Positions 1 to 8,731 of a DNA stretch of 16,751 nucleotides are shown one piece after another. The translations under genes and the position numbers were made by a program. Each line of letters begins with the position of its first letter. Positions within the stretch are counted from its first letter, which is position 1. Source of the DNA: 4484-232 sp964486555 (GTDB taxonomy: Bacteria; Thermotogota; Thermotogae; Thermotogales; Thermotogaceae); assembly GCA_964486555.1 (NCBI GenBank), contig CAZANP010000041.1, positions 1-16,751 on the forward strand, in the 5' to 3' direction. The notes below the pieces were generated by a model. The model was not told the DNA's origin and ran no database searches. It saw only the letters and a list, made by a program, of their open reading frames with translations.

Positions 1-91
1 TCCTCAGTGTCGATAACACCCCACCTTGGACTCCTCAGCCGGAATTTCTCACCCCATTTTCAGATGTTTTAGTATATGATATCACATTGTC

Positions 92-1318
92 TCAATCTCT
101 CAAACCTCTGATAGCTATTATTGGTATCAAAAGTTCGATCTCGGTGAGACTACCATGTCTCCCTTTTAAGCTTTCTTCCTTTCCCGTGTATTTGTAATTG
201 AAAGAAAAATCCTTTTTTGTTATCAAGACGAGATCTCCTATCCTGTCAAAGAACCTTGGATGGGTTTCCCCTTTTCCGAAAAGCCCTATCTCAAAGGCTT
301 CTTTTGAGAAAATGTACAACCCCTTTTCTGGGTGATGGGATTCAAGGTATCTTTTGAGTTCCTCGGGATTGTGTGAATGGAAGTACATCATTCTCTGTTC
401 GCCTGAGGGAGGGACTTCCAAAAAGGAATTGATCTCATGTCTTCTATCCCACCAGACTTCCTCTTTCCATGAAGTTTTAACCTGCCCATGATCTGAGGAA
501 ATTATGAGGAGAGTATCCTTGGGAAGGATATTCACGAGCTCACCTTCTAGGATCCTGAGAATCCAGTAAAGTTCTGTTTGGTACGCCGCTCCATCAGCAC
601 CTAGTCTGTGTCCTAGCGTGTCTGCAAGTCCCCAATAAGCGAAAACAAACGTTCTCTCATCTTCTCTCAGAATCTTTTTTATAATAGTTACCATGTCGCT
701 TATGCTATGATATCCCTTCACCAAAGCACCTTCATGATGCATCTTTGACAGGCCAGTATTTCTGAAGATGTTTGCAGTTACCGCAACGGGTTTTACGCCC
801 TCTTTTCTCAACTTTTGGAATATGGTTTCCCTTTCGAGAAAATGATGGATGTTCAAACCTCTCTCAAGGAGGGAATCTCTAGGAAAACCAATCGGGGAGA
901 ACTCTATCATGTTGGTTAGCGTCCCGAATTCCTTCAAAAACAGTATGTAACCCATCATACCGTGTTCTTGAGGGGTGAGAGCTGTACAGAAACTCGTTAG
1001 AGCTGTTGCGGTTGTCGTTGGAAACACAGAAGTACCGATGAGAAATTTCCCTCTTTCAAGTATCCTTAATGTTCGCCTTTCTCGCAACTTTTCAAGGTTC
1101 CTATAACCCATAGCATCCAAGATTACGAGAACGATTTTCTTCACACCGTTCAAATCCATAAAATCACCTAGTGGATAAGGTGGATGGTGTGTTTCGACAC
1201 CGAAGTGTTTGAGAAGGAAGGCAACAAGATTCACTATCGAGAAGCGTTCATAATCTGGCAAGAAGAGTTCATCATCGATTCTCTTTTTCAAAATCTCTTC
1301 CAGAATATCTTCGTTCAT
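92..1318 (-). CDS. Alkaline-phosphatase-superfamily phosphodiesterase (type I phosphodiesterase / nucleotide pyrophosphatase-like)
   Basis: A 408-residue soluble protein of the metal-dependent alkaline phosphatase superfamily. Metal-ligand and nucleophile motifs appear in family order: ILDAMG with Asp68; FPTTTATALTS (100-109) carrying the candidate threonine nucleophile, followed by EHG (His119); ADTLGH with Asp233 and His237; SSDHG with Asp276 and His277; and GRHGS with His388. There is no signal peptide or membrane helix, so it should act in the cytosol on a phosphodiester or phosphate ester; the substrate cannot be read from sequence. The frame stays open upstream to 1429, but that part lies inside malG. 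The start chosen is the ATG at 1318, which overlaps the malG TGA as ATGA and is preceded by GGTGAAAGG. This implies translational coupling to malG as the last gene of the mal operon. Family assignment is firm; function is open. Confidence 0.85.
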   Translation of the reverse strand: MNEDILEEILKKRIDDELFLPDYERFSIVNLVAFLLKHFGVETHHPPYPLGDFMDLNGVKKIVLVILDAMGYRNLEKLRERRTLRILERGKFLIGTSVFPTTTATALTSFCTALTPQEHGMMGYILFLKEFGTLTNMIEFSPIGFPRDSLLERGLNIHHFLERETIFQKLRKEGVKPVAVTANIFRNTGLSKMHHEGALVKGYHSISDMVTIIKKILREDERTFVFAYWGLADTLGHRLGADGAAYQTELYWILRILEGELVNILPKDTLLIISSDHGQVKTSWKEEVWWDRRHEINSFLEVPPSGEQRMMYFHSHNPEELKRYLESHHPEKGLYIFSKEAFEIGLFGKGETHPRFFDRIGDLVLITKKDFSFNYKYTGKEESLKGRHGSLTEIELLIPIIAIRGLRD

Positions 1319-3819
1319 CCTTTCACCGACCCTTTCGTCAAACCGCTTATCAAGAACCTCTGGAGTGATAGAAAGAGAATGACCATAGGTGTCATTCCAA
1401 CCAATGCCGCGGCTGTGAAAATTCCCCACTGTGTTTCATATGGGCCTACTGAGAAAGTCCACAACCCAACCGCATAGGTGTAATTTTTGGCGTCCTGAAG
1501 GATTATTTTCGCCAACACGAATTCGTTGAAAGTCCCCATGAACGTGAGGATGACCACAACCGCAAGTATGGGTTTTGCAAGAGGTATGACTATCTGCCAA
1601 AACGTTTGAAAACGTGTTGCTCCGTCCATCATAGCGGCCTCCTCAAGTGAATCGGGTATGGTGTCGTAGAAACCTTTTATCAGATACATATTGAACGCAA
1701 TATTCCCTAGATATACAAAGATCAATCCTCCTATCGTATCCAAACCAAGCCAGGGAATGTATTTCCCCAGGAAGCTTAAAAGACCATACAGAGCAACCAT
1801 GTACATTATAGCTGGAAACATTTGTATGAGGAGAAGAGCCATTATACCGTATCGCCTACCCCAAAACTTCATTCTACTGAAAGGATAAGCTCCCAATGCG
1901 CATACAAAGGTTGTTATGATGGCAACAAGACCCGAGACCACGACGGAGTTCAGAACCCATCTCAGGAAATAGTGCTTCGTTTTCTGCTGCCATATTTGAT
2001 TTATTCTGAAGAGATTACCATCTATCCTCTTGAATTCCTTTTTTAAAGATTTGAACGGAATCTCATCGATCAGATCTCCAGATTTCCTACTTACTATCCC
2101 AAGGTCTCCACTTATAGGCCCTATATATTCTGCTCTTATGACATTGTAAAGCTCATTCAAAGAGACTGAGGATACGAACACACCTTCAGATGATAGTTTT
2201 AGAAGAAAAGGATAGTATCTTTCGAAATCACTCAGCAGATACCTCACTTTTTCGAATACAGGGGGTAGTTTCTTTTTCAACCTATCGAGACTCTTGTAAA
2301 AGCTCTTGTAGTCGGATATCCACTTCATCCTGTTCAAGACCTTATTCAGAATGGTCAGAGATCTTTTGGAAAGGCCAGAATCTGAACTGTTGGAGGACAT
2401 ACTTCTCAAGGATTTCAATAGGAGATCATACTTGAGGATATCCTTCGAGGAAAAACCAGATATTTTATTCACCGATGCTATCTTGCTTTCTAACAGGCTG
2501 ATGTGTTCGTTCAATATCAGCATTTTTCTATAGACACTCAACTCGTTTTCAAAAGGCCTCAATCTTTTCTCTAACATCGTGATTTTCTTGAGGATCTCTT
2601 CTTTTTTTCTTATAAGATTCTTCCTCCTGTTCTCCAAAGCTTTTAGTTTTCCCAATTTTTGGGAAAGATCAGTTACCATCTCGTCCAGATCCCTGAAAAG
2701 CCTCGTCAAATCTTTCGATATATCATCGTATATCACGATGAAATCTGAAAAGAGAGGCTTCTTTTTATCAGCAGTTGAGAGTTTTTCAGCTCTTTGAAGA
2801 ACACTTTCAGTAGTTTCTAAAAGATCTTTCAAAGTATTCTCCAAGCTCATTCCTTCGAACAAACCAAGATGGGATTTCAGTCTTTCTATTCTTGGAGAGA
2901 TTTCCTTCAAGCTGTCCATCAGGGAAGAATCATCCACAACAACTTCGAAGTTGGAGGAAGACTTCGGGATCTCTTCTAAAATCTTCAGGAGGTTTTCCAA
3001 AGTTGTCTTCAAAGATCGCATTTCAGGAACGTACGCTACCTTCATGTTTTCGATAGTAGATAAGATCTTCATCTCCAAACCTTGATACGCGCTTTCCTCT
3101 TTATCTATATCCCTTTCCAACTTCACAAGAAATTTCGAGAGATTTTTCAATTCTTCTTTCAACGCCCCATAGAAGCTTTCATATACTCTCTTGAGCTCTG
3201 CTAAAACTTCGTAAAAATCCTTTTCATCCGATATCTTCTTTCCAAAGATCTCCGATAGCTCTTCCAGGTGATATTTGACAACCTTCGAAGAGAACCTTTG
3301 ACCGACTATTCTCTCATAAAGTACAACTTTGTAGAGGTCATCTTCAACGTTCACACCCAGTGATTTTGCATCTCTTTCAAAGGATTCTTTCACATCGCTG
3401 AGATGTTTAAGAACGTCCTCTTTTATTGTCTCCCAGTTTTCATTCAAGAATCTCGCTATTTTATCATAGGAATTTAAAACCGTTTCAAATCTTTCTTCGC
3501 TCTCTTTCATATAATGCTTGAACATCTCTATATCTTCCACTATTTTTCCGTTTATCTCTTCTATAGGCGAGTTTTCATAACGTCCAGAGAAGGAAAGTAG
3601 ATCCTGAAGATCTTGAACCAGTGCCGGTATATTCTTTTCTGGTTTTAGAAGATCCCTATAGTGCTGAAGAGTGAGTCTTGAAGAGAAGAGTTTTGATGAA
3701 AATGCCGCTTCATCTCTTCTCAAAGAGGTCCCAACAACCCAAACGATGGGAAAGAGTATTATCGATACCATGAATATCAGGAAAACGTGTGTCGCAGCTT
3801 TGGGTCTTCTTCGAATCAC
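1315..3819 (-). CDS. malG: Maltose/maltodextrin ABC transporter permease MalG with ~550-residue coiled-coil insert
   Basis: Inner-membrane permease subunit of the maltodextrin importer, 834 residues, about three times the usual MalG length (roughly 280-300). Residues 1-60 hold the first membrane helix (from about 12 to 30) and the family's HYRDLLK stretch. Residues from about 616 to the end hold the remaining transmembrane domain, starting at HYFLRWVLNS, with the EAA coupling loop at about 726-745 (EEAAMMDGATRFQTFWQIVI). Between them lies about 550 residues of Lys/Glu/Leu-rich, heptad-like helical sequence placed in the first extracytoplasmic loop. From memory, T. maritima MalG proteins are of similar size, so the insert is probably a clade trait rather than a local event. 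The start is GTG at 3819 sharing one base with the malF TAG stop; GAGGTGA lies 7 bases upstream. No MalK ATPase gene is in the window, so it must be supplied from elsewhere. Confidence 0.95.
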   Translation of the reverse strand: MIRRRPKAATHVFLIFMVSIILFPIVWVVGTSLRRDEAAFSSKLFSSRLTLQHYRDLLKPEKNIPALVQDLQDLLSFSGRYENSPIEEINGKIVEDIEMFKHYMKESEERFETVLNSYDKIARFLNENWETIKEDVLKHLSDVKESFERDAKSLGVNVEDDLYKVVLYERIVGQRFSSKVVKYHLEELSEIFGKKISDEKDFYEVLAELKRVYESFYGALKEELKNLSKFLVKLERDIDKEESAYQGLEMKILSTIENMKVAYVPEMRSLKTTLENLLKILEEIPKSSSNFEVVVDDSSLMDSLKEISPRIERLKSHLGLFEGMSLENTLKDLLETTESVLQRAEKLSTADKKKPLFSDFIVIYDDISKDLTRLFRDLDEMVTDLSQKLGKLKALENRRKNLIRKKEEILKKITMLEKRLRPFENELSVYRKMLILNEHISLLESKIASVNKISGFSSKDILKYDLLLKSLRSMSSNSSDSGLSKRSLTILNKVLNRMKWISDYKSFYKSLDRLKKKLPPVFEKVRYLLSDFERYYPFLLKLSSEGVFVSSVSLNELYNVIRAEYIGPISGDLGIVSRKSGDLIDEIPFKSLKKEFKRIDGNLFRINQIWQQKTKHYFLRWVLNSVVVSGLVAIITTFVCALGAYPFSRMKFWGRRYGIMALLLIQMFPAIMYMVALYGLLSFLGKYIPWLGLDTIGGLIFVYLGNIAFNMYLIKGFYDTIPDSLEEAAMMDGATRFQTFWQIVIPLAKPILAVVVILTFMGTFNEFVLAKIILQDAKNYTYAVGLWTFSVGPYETQWGIFTAAALVGMTPMVILFLSLQRFLISGLTKGSVKG

Positions 3820-5540
3820 TACCTTCTCACCTCTTCGAATGTTCCGGATATCTTGAAGTTCACGAAGCTGATTCCAGCTACCAGGAAGAAGATGATGACG
3901 GATATCGCACTCGCAAATCCAAAATCCTGTCCTCTTGCCCCTTCAAAGGCCAATTTGTAAGTGTAAGAGATCAGTATATCGGTGGCCCCAGCAGGTGTCG
4001 TTGTATTCGGGATGGGAGGGCCTCCTTGTGTTAGAAGGTATATGTTGACGAAGTTGTTGAAGTTGAAAGCGAAACTTCCTACTAGCAGTGGGGCGACCGT
4101 TGTCATGATTAAGGGGAAAGTTATTCTCCAGAATCTTTGCCACCTGTTTGCCCCATCTATCGAAGCAACTTCGTAAAGTTCGTCTGGTATGCTCTGGAGC
4201 GCTCCTAAAGAGACTGTCATCATATAGGGAAAACCAAGCCATGTATTCACTGTCAAGCAGGCGAACTTCGCCCAGAAGGGATCGTTGAACCATTTGATGG
4301 GTCCCAAACCGAAGATTCTCCCAAGTAAAAACTTGTTTATCACACCATAAGTCTCGTTGAACATACCGTTACGCCAGACGAGAACGGATATGAAGGCGGG
4401 AACGGCCCAGGGTATTATCAACAGGGTTCTATAGATAACCCTCCCCCTTAGGTATCTATCATTCAATATCAGTGCAAATCCAAGGCCAACGGTGAACGTC
4501 AGAACAACGCTTAGAGAAGCCCAGATGAAGTTCCAGACGAATATTTTCAGAAAAGGGCCAGCTATCTTTGGATCTTTCACAATCCTTTCGAAGTTCCTTG
4601 TGCCAACGTAATCTATGTAACCTATGACAAAGTGCTTATTTCCATCCTCATCGATATCGTAGAAAGCACCATCTTCTTCTATCAACCTTCTTCCTGTTCT
4701 GTTATTCACCACGATCATTCTGGTTTTCAGCTTGTTTCCCACCATCTCTTCCACGTAGCTGAGCCTGTAGAGTCTTTCCACTCTGAAAAATCTCCATTTG
4801 CCATCTCTGGCTATTCGGAGTGCTATTGTACCTATGTCCGGATGCACGTATTCCGCCTTGCTTAAATGTTTCTGACCAATGGCGGTTTTAAAGAAAGCTG
4901 AGAATTTCATGGTTTCCGGTATATCGGGACTGTAAAGGAGCTTATAGACTTTATCTCTCAATTTGATCACTCTGATCTCGTTTAAATCCTCCGATTCAGG
5001 GACGATCTGGAGATGCTCAATCCCTTCTATCACTGAAAGTTTTCCCTCACTCAACAGTATTTCAGTTCCTCTTCTCTCTTTTGGAAGAGGTTTGAATCCG
5101 ATGTAGAGCTTCCCGTCTACTTTGAAGAGTATCAAGAAATCATCGGTTGGTTTTATGCCATCGTATACACAGAACACAGCATAAGAAACAGGTTTCTCCT
5201 CATCCTTTATATAGGTGAAATTTGGATCCGTCAGGATCCTGTACAGGGCCTCTTCCTTGGTTATCAGATGACCGGTTCCGTAATTGGTAAAGGCTGTTTT
5301 TATGGTGAAATATATGGGATATAGAACTAGAACGAAGAGAAAGAAAAGAGCAGGTATTAGGTAACGGTATGGATAGGCTTTTCTGTTGAATATGAAAAAG
5401 TCGATCATGAGGAGCGTTATCAGAAGGACCGTCGAGAGACCTTTTAGACCGTGGGAGAACAGGAAAACGATACTCCAGAAGAGGAAAGCATTGAAGATAA
5501 GAAGGAAAAACCATCCTATTATCTTTAAAAAGAACTTCAC
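3819..5540 (-). CDS. malF: Maltose/maltodextrin ABC transporter permease MalF
   Basis: Permease partner of MalG, 573 residues. Three membrane helices lie in the first 80 residues (about 5-28, 34-51, 58-80). A large extracytoplasmic domain follows (about 85-330, equivalent to the P2 loop of enteric MalF that contacts MalE), then the core transmembrane domain. The EAA loop is at about 455-474 (LYEVASIDGANRWQRFWRIT). The frame is open to 5588, but that start has no ribosome binding site and lies within a hairpin. A GTG at 5540 has a perfect AAGGAGG (5548-5554) seven bases upstream and gives a normal N-terminus beginning MKFFLKIIGWF, so I use it. It follows malE by 44 bases containing that hairpin and abuts malG by one shared base. 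Assignment is firm. Confidence 0.95.
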   Translation of the reverse strand: MKFFLKIIGWFFLLIFNAFLFWSIVFLFSHGLKGLSTVLLITLLMIDFFIFNRKAYPYRYLIPALFFLFVLVLYPIYFTIKTAFTNYGTGHLITKEEALYRILTDPNFTYIKDEEKPVSYAVFCVYDGIKPTDDFLILFKVDGKLYIGFKPLPKERRGTEILLSEGKLSVIEGIEHLQIVPESEDLNEIRVIKLRDKVYKLLYSPDIPETMKFSAFFKTAIGQKHLSKAEYVHPDIGTIALRIARDGKWRFFRVERLYRLSYVEEMVGNKLKTRMIVVNNRTGRRLIEEDGAFYDIDEDGNKHFVIGYIDYVGTRNFERIVKDPKIAGPFLKIFVWNFIWASLSVVLTFTVGLGFALILNDRYLRGRVIYRTLLIIPWAVPAFISVLVWRNGMFNETYGVINKFLLGRIFGLGPIKWFNDPFWAKFACLTVNTWLGFPYMMTVSLGALQSIPDELYEVASIDGANRWQRFWRITFPLIMTTVAPLLVGSFAFNFNNFVNIYLLTQGGPPIPNTTTPAGATDILISYTYKLAFEGARGQDFGFASAISVIIFFLVAGISFVNFKISGTFEEVRR

Positions 5541-5562
5541 GTTTTTTCCTCCTTGGCGAGTA

Positions 5563-5590
5563 AAGTGATGGGGGAATCCCCCCATCACTT
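5563..5590 (-). promoter_or_regulatory. malE-malF intergenic hairpin over the malE stop codon
   Basis: A perfect 12-bp inverted repeat (AAGTGATGGGGG / CCCCCATCACTT) with a 4-base loop. It contains the malE stop codon and lies just before the malF ribosome binding site. It is not followed by a T run in the direction of transcription, so it reads better as an mRNA-stabilising 3' end or a partial attenuator than as a full terminator. Such an element would give more MalE than MalF/MalG, as a REP hairpin does in the enteric malE-malF gap. The structure is seen directly; the role is inferred. Confidence 0.75.
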
Positions 5591-6763
5591 CTTTATTTGA
5601 GAGATGATCTTTTCAACTGCGTTCTTTAAGGCATCCTCAGGTGTTGCCTTTCCATTTATAACGAGGTTCAAAGCGTCTCCCATAGCCGACCAGACCGGCG
5701 CCATTTCAGGAACATTCGGCATAGGAGTACCCATGGAGGCACTCTTGGTGAAAGCCACCACATCGGGATTATCCTTTATGAGCTCAAGGACATCCTTCCT
5801 GGCTGGAAGTCTTGGATCTCCAAGGTAAAGCTTGTACATCGTGTCTTTCTTAGCGATGAAGTTCGTCAGAAATTCTATAGCAAGGAGTTTATTGGGAGAC
5901 TTCGCGTTAATCATGAAACCCTGAACACCAACGAACGGTTTTGCGGGAACACCTGGTTCGAGATCTGGTATAACGGATATTCCGTAGTCTATACCAGCGT
6001 CCCTGTATGCTTTCACTGCCCAAGGTCCATTTATTATCATGGCGGCTGTTCCTTCTTTAAACATGGAATCCATGATTCCGTAGTTATCTCCCACCTTTAT
6101 GATCCCTTCATCGACGAATCTTTTTATCAACTTCATACCCTTTATGGCTCCTTCATTCGCAAGTCCTATGTCGTTTACATCCAGACCTTTCGGGGTTTCC
6201 TTGAAAACGTATCCACCGTATCCGAATATGAAGGGAGCTGAGAAGTAGAAATTGGCAACGTCGTAGATGAATCCCCTAACTTCCCCTTCGTACTCTTCGT
6301 CTATATTTTTCGCCATCTCTATCAATTCATCAATCGTTTTTGGAGGTTCTTCAACGTATTCTTTGTTATATATGAGAGCGATCGCTTCCATAGCGTAGGG
6401 CAAACCGTACAACTTTCCACCATAGGAGAAGGCATTTATGGCCGTATCGTAGAAATATTTCATATCGGTAAACTCTGGAATAGGCTCTAAAAGACCGTTA
6501 ACAACGAGTTCTCCTACCCAATCATGAGCTCCTACTATTATATCCGCTCCTTCTCCGGCTGGAGCCGCAGTCAGGAATTTTGGTTTGATCGATCCAAAAT
6601 CCACCTGCTGTACTTCCACTTCCATGCCATATTTTGCACGGAATTCCTCTCCCAGTTTTTGGAGAACGTCTACTTGTTTTTCCGAGCACCAAATAACCAG
6701 CTTCGGTTGAGCTATCAGCATGACTGAGAAAATCACTAAAATCAACAGTATTAGCTTTTTCAT
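5585..6763 (-). CDS. malE: Maltose/maltodextrin-binding protein MalE (periplasmic SBP)
   Basis: Extracytoplasmic solute-binding protein that delivers maltose/maltotriose-type sugars to MalFG, 392 residues, the normal family length. It has a short signal peptide (MKKLILLILVIF, hydrophobic to about residue 18, then QPKLVIW) with no lipobox cysteine, so it should be a soluble periplasmic protein. The mature part matches the Thermotoga MalE pattern: LVIWCSEKQVDVLQKLGEEF, then GADIIVGAHDWVGEL, KLYGLPYAMEAIALIYNK, AAMIINGPWAVKAY and GVQGFMINAKSPN. The frame extends to 6808, but ATG 6763 has GGGAGGTG just upstream and begins a proper signal peptide. It is the first transport gene, 41 bases after the GGDEF gene. 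The specific ligand (maltose versus maltotriose) is not decided here. Confidence 0.95.
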   Translation of the reverse strand: MKKLILLILVIFSVMLIAQPKLVIWCSEKQVDVLQKLGEEFRAKYGMEVEVQQVDFGSIKPKFLTAAPAGEGADIIVGAHDWVGELVVNGLLEPIPEFTDMKYFYDTAINAFSYGGKLYGLPYAMEAIALIYNKEYVEEPPKTIDELIEMAKNIDEEYEGEVRGFIYDVANFYFSAPFIFGYGGYVFKETPKGLDVNDIGLANEGAIKGMKLIKRFVDEGIIKVGDNYGIMDSMFKEGTAAMIINGPWAVKAYRDAGIDYGISVIPDLEPGVPAKPFVGVQGFMINAKSPNKLLAIEFLTNFIAKKDTMYKLYLGDPRLPARKDVLELIKDNPDVVAFTKSASMGTPMPNVPEMAPVWSAMGDALNLVINGKATPEDALKNAVEKIISQIKK

Positions 6764-6804
6764 CTCTAACCACCTCCCGATTTTGTTTTCACACAAAGAT
6801 TTTA

Positions 6805-8661
6805 TCATTTATCACCTTTTCTTCGTCTTTTCATCTCGTACATTCTGTCATCTGCAGCCTTTATCAATTCGTCCGTTGTGAAGCCATCCACGCCGAACGT
6901 TGATGTTCCCACACTCACCAGTATCTTCTCAGCAGGTATACTCGGTATTTTCAACGCTTCTATACCATCTATCAACCTTTTTTGAACCCATTTCGCAACT
7001 TCACTATCCGTGTGCATCCATATTATTCCGAACTCGTCTCCTCCGATTCTTCCAACGACGTCACTTTCTCTCACAAAATTTTTCAAGTATTCAGCTATCG
7101 CTTTTATGAGTTCATCACCCACCTGATGACCGTAGCTATCATTTATTCTCTTCAAATCGTCAATATCCAGTATAGATATCGAGAACACATCTTCCTTATA
7201 TCTCCTTGCCCTTTGAACCTCTTCTTGCAACCTTTCCATGAAATACCTTCTGTTGTAAATGCCGGTTAAAGGATCCGTTATCGATATCCTGTACATCTCC
7301 CTTATGTCCTCCAATCTCTTATAGACAAGGTTCAACTCGAAAGTGACCATTTCACCCGCCTCTTCATATAACATATCCTTCTCCTCCGTGGAAAAACCAA
7401 CGATTATAAAAGCTTTTATCTCGTCCTCGTTCATGATTGGTATGATCAATGTGTCCTTTAGATTCAATAAGAATCTTTCCAATTCCTCTCTATCTATGTT
7501 GAACTCCTCCCACATATCAAGGATTTCCTCTTTTTTCAACCAGACGGGTTTTAATGATTTCAGCACTCTTCTAACGGTACTCTCAGGTATTCTGAGTTTG
7601 CTCAGTGTGTCCATGGTGGGAATACCTAGAGATCCCTCAAAATCTATAGCCTGATATTCTCCCTCCTTCTTTTTGAATATCGAAAAAGAAGATGCCGTAG
7701 GAAAAATCTCCTTAGAATACTTGGTGAAGGTCGAAAAAAGGAACCTGTCGAAGTCTATCTCTTTGGGATTGTAAAAAATCTCTGTATAAAGGATCTGGCG
7801 AATACCTGCGTACATTGCCTTCAATCTGTTAACGTAGCTGTTTATCGTATCCCTCAACTCGATGATATCTTCGGATATTCTCTCATCCAGAGAGTCGCCA
7901 GCTAGGATTCTCCTCACAGAGTTCACAAAATTGTTGGAAACCGTCTGAGTTTGGTGATGAAAAATGAGCAATAGAAGGATGAAAGCTGAGGAGAACACCA
8001 GAACGTCTAAAGGTAACGTCTTCAAAGTTCTCTTCAGAATTTCAGTGAGTTTCAGCTCTCGTGCGATGTGTGTCCCGTGAATCTCATCCGATATTATGTA
8101 AAACGTGCCACCGGATCTCATCGTTTTTTCCAGTTTCCCTGGTTGTAAGCCTATTTCCTCTATTCTCTTCAGATATTGCCTGCTGGAATACACAATCGAT
8201 CCATCTGCTTTGAAAACCACAAAATCCCCAAGGAGGGTTTTTAGGGGATCCATAACCTTTTTAACGTCAACCCCTACGATGTAGATCGCATCTTTAAAAC
8301 CAGCAAAAAGAGCAAAAGCAGGTCCCAAAGTGGTTTCATAAATGGGCTTAATAGATGGTGTATCGACGAAAGTTCCTACTTTGAAGGGAGCGTAGGATGA
8401 TGCATCCACAACGGTTTTCCTCTTCACAACGGCGTAGAACATCACTTCTGGAAATTCTGTGGGATCCCACACATCATTCTTGATGAGGGCGAGATATGTT
8501 TTGCGGAAGCTGTTCAGCTTTTTTCTGATAATCTCACTGGTCGAGTTCATTATCTGCTGTGCCTGTTTCTTTTCGTTTTCCAGTTCTGAGAAGAACCTAA
8601 TCGTGGTTTCAGCGAGGAAAATCCCCACGATTATCGAAATCGTTATTAATATTCGTTTCAT
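6805..8661 (-). CDS. Membrane diguanylate cyclase with periplasmic sensor, GAF-like and GGDEF domains
   Basis: Predicted c-di-GMP synthase, 618 residues. An N-terminal membrane helix (about 2-19) is followed by a periplasmic sensor of about 190 residues, a second helix (about 218-235), a HAMP-like linker (about 245-285), a GAF-like region (about 300-450), and a C-terminal GGDEF domain from about 464. The active-site motif is intact as GGDEF at 540-544, and a product-inhibition I-site RESD sits at 531-534, exactly five residues before it. Other family motifs are present: DPLTGIYNRRYF, DIDDLKRINDSYGHQVGDE and VSVGTSTF. The ATG at 8694 would add 11 residues but has poor Shine-Dalgarno support; ATG 8661 has AGAGGTGG directly upstream, so I prefer it. 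The gene ends 41 bases before malE on the same strand, suggesting co-transcription with the maltose transporter. The sensed ligand is unknown. Confidence 0.9.
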   Translation of the reverse strand: MKRILITISIIVGIFLAETTIRFFSELENEKKQAQQIMNSTSEIIRKKLNSFRKTYLALIKNDVWDPTEFPEVMFYAVVKRKTVVDASSYAPFKVGTFVDTPSIKPIYETTLGPAFALFAGFKDAIYIVGVDVKKVMDPLKTLLGDFVVFKADGSIVYSSRQYLKRIEEIGLQPGKLEKTMRSGGTFYIISDEIHGTHIARELKLTEILKRTLKTLPLDVLVFSSAFILLLLIFHHQTQTVSNNFVNSVRRILAGDSLDERISEDIIELRDTINSYVNRLKAMYAGIRQILYTEIFYNPKEIDFDRFLFSTFTKYSKEIFPTASSFSIFKKKEGEYQAIDFEGSLGIPTMDTLSKLRIPESTVRRVLKSLKPVWLKKEEILDMWEEFNIDREELERFLLNLKDTLIIPIMNEDEIKAFIIVGFSTEEKDMLYEEAGEMVTFELNLVYKRLEDIREMYRISITDPLTGIYNRRYFMERLQEEVQRARRYKEDVFSISILDIDDLKRINDSYGHQVGDELIKAIAEYLKNFVRESDVVGRIGGDEFGIIWMHTDSEVAKWVQKRLIDGIEALKIPSIPAEKILVSVGTSTFGVDGFTTDELIKAADDRMYEMKRRRKGDK

Positions 8662-8725
8662 TCCACCTCTTGCAAGTATTTTCAACTTTTTCATACCATT
8701 TTTATTTTACTACCCTATTTTTGGA

Positions 8726-8731
8726 TATAAT
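8726..8731 (+). promoter_or_regulatory. Candidate -10 element for the HAD gene
   Basis: A perfect TATAAT lies 32 bases before the HAD start codon in the 102-base divergent gap. No good -35 hexamer is visible at 16-18 bases (the best is TTTTAC at 15 bases), so the promoter call rests on the -10 alone. I found no convincing promoter for the divergent GGDEF gene in the same gap. Confidence 0.4.

Noticed and set aside
1..91. A minus-strand frame at the left edge that reads protein-like (ending RSPRWGVIDTE).
   Set aside because: No start codon with a ribosome binding site fits the frame, and only about 18 codons are visible; TTGAGA and TATACT nearby are only 13 bases apart, so no promoter is called either.
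1319..1429. 37-residue N-terminal extension of the phosphodiesterase inside malG.
   Set aside because: It lies within malG, has no family similarity, and the ATGA start with GGTGAAAGG explains translation better.
1490..3640. The MalG insert as a separate gene or inserted mobile element.
   Set aside because: The reading frame is continuous through both borders, there are no terminal repeats or own start signals, and similar-sized MalG is known from relatives.
5541..5588. Start of malF at 5588, giving 16 more residues.
   Set aside because: That segment is the hairpin itself and has no ribosome binding site; the AAGGAGG before GTG 5540 is decisive.
6764..6804. Possible promoter or operator in the GGDEF-malE gap (TAAAAT, and TTTGT/ACAAA inverted repeat).
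   Set aside because: No -35 element at a sensible distance and the repeat is only five bases; not enough to call a site.
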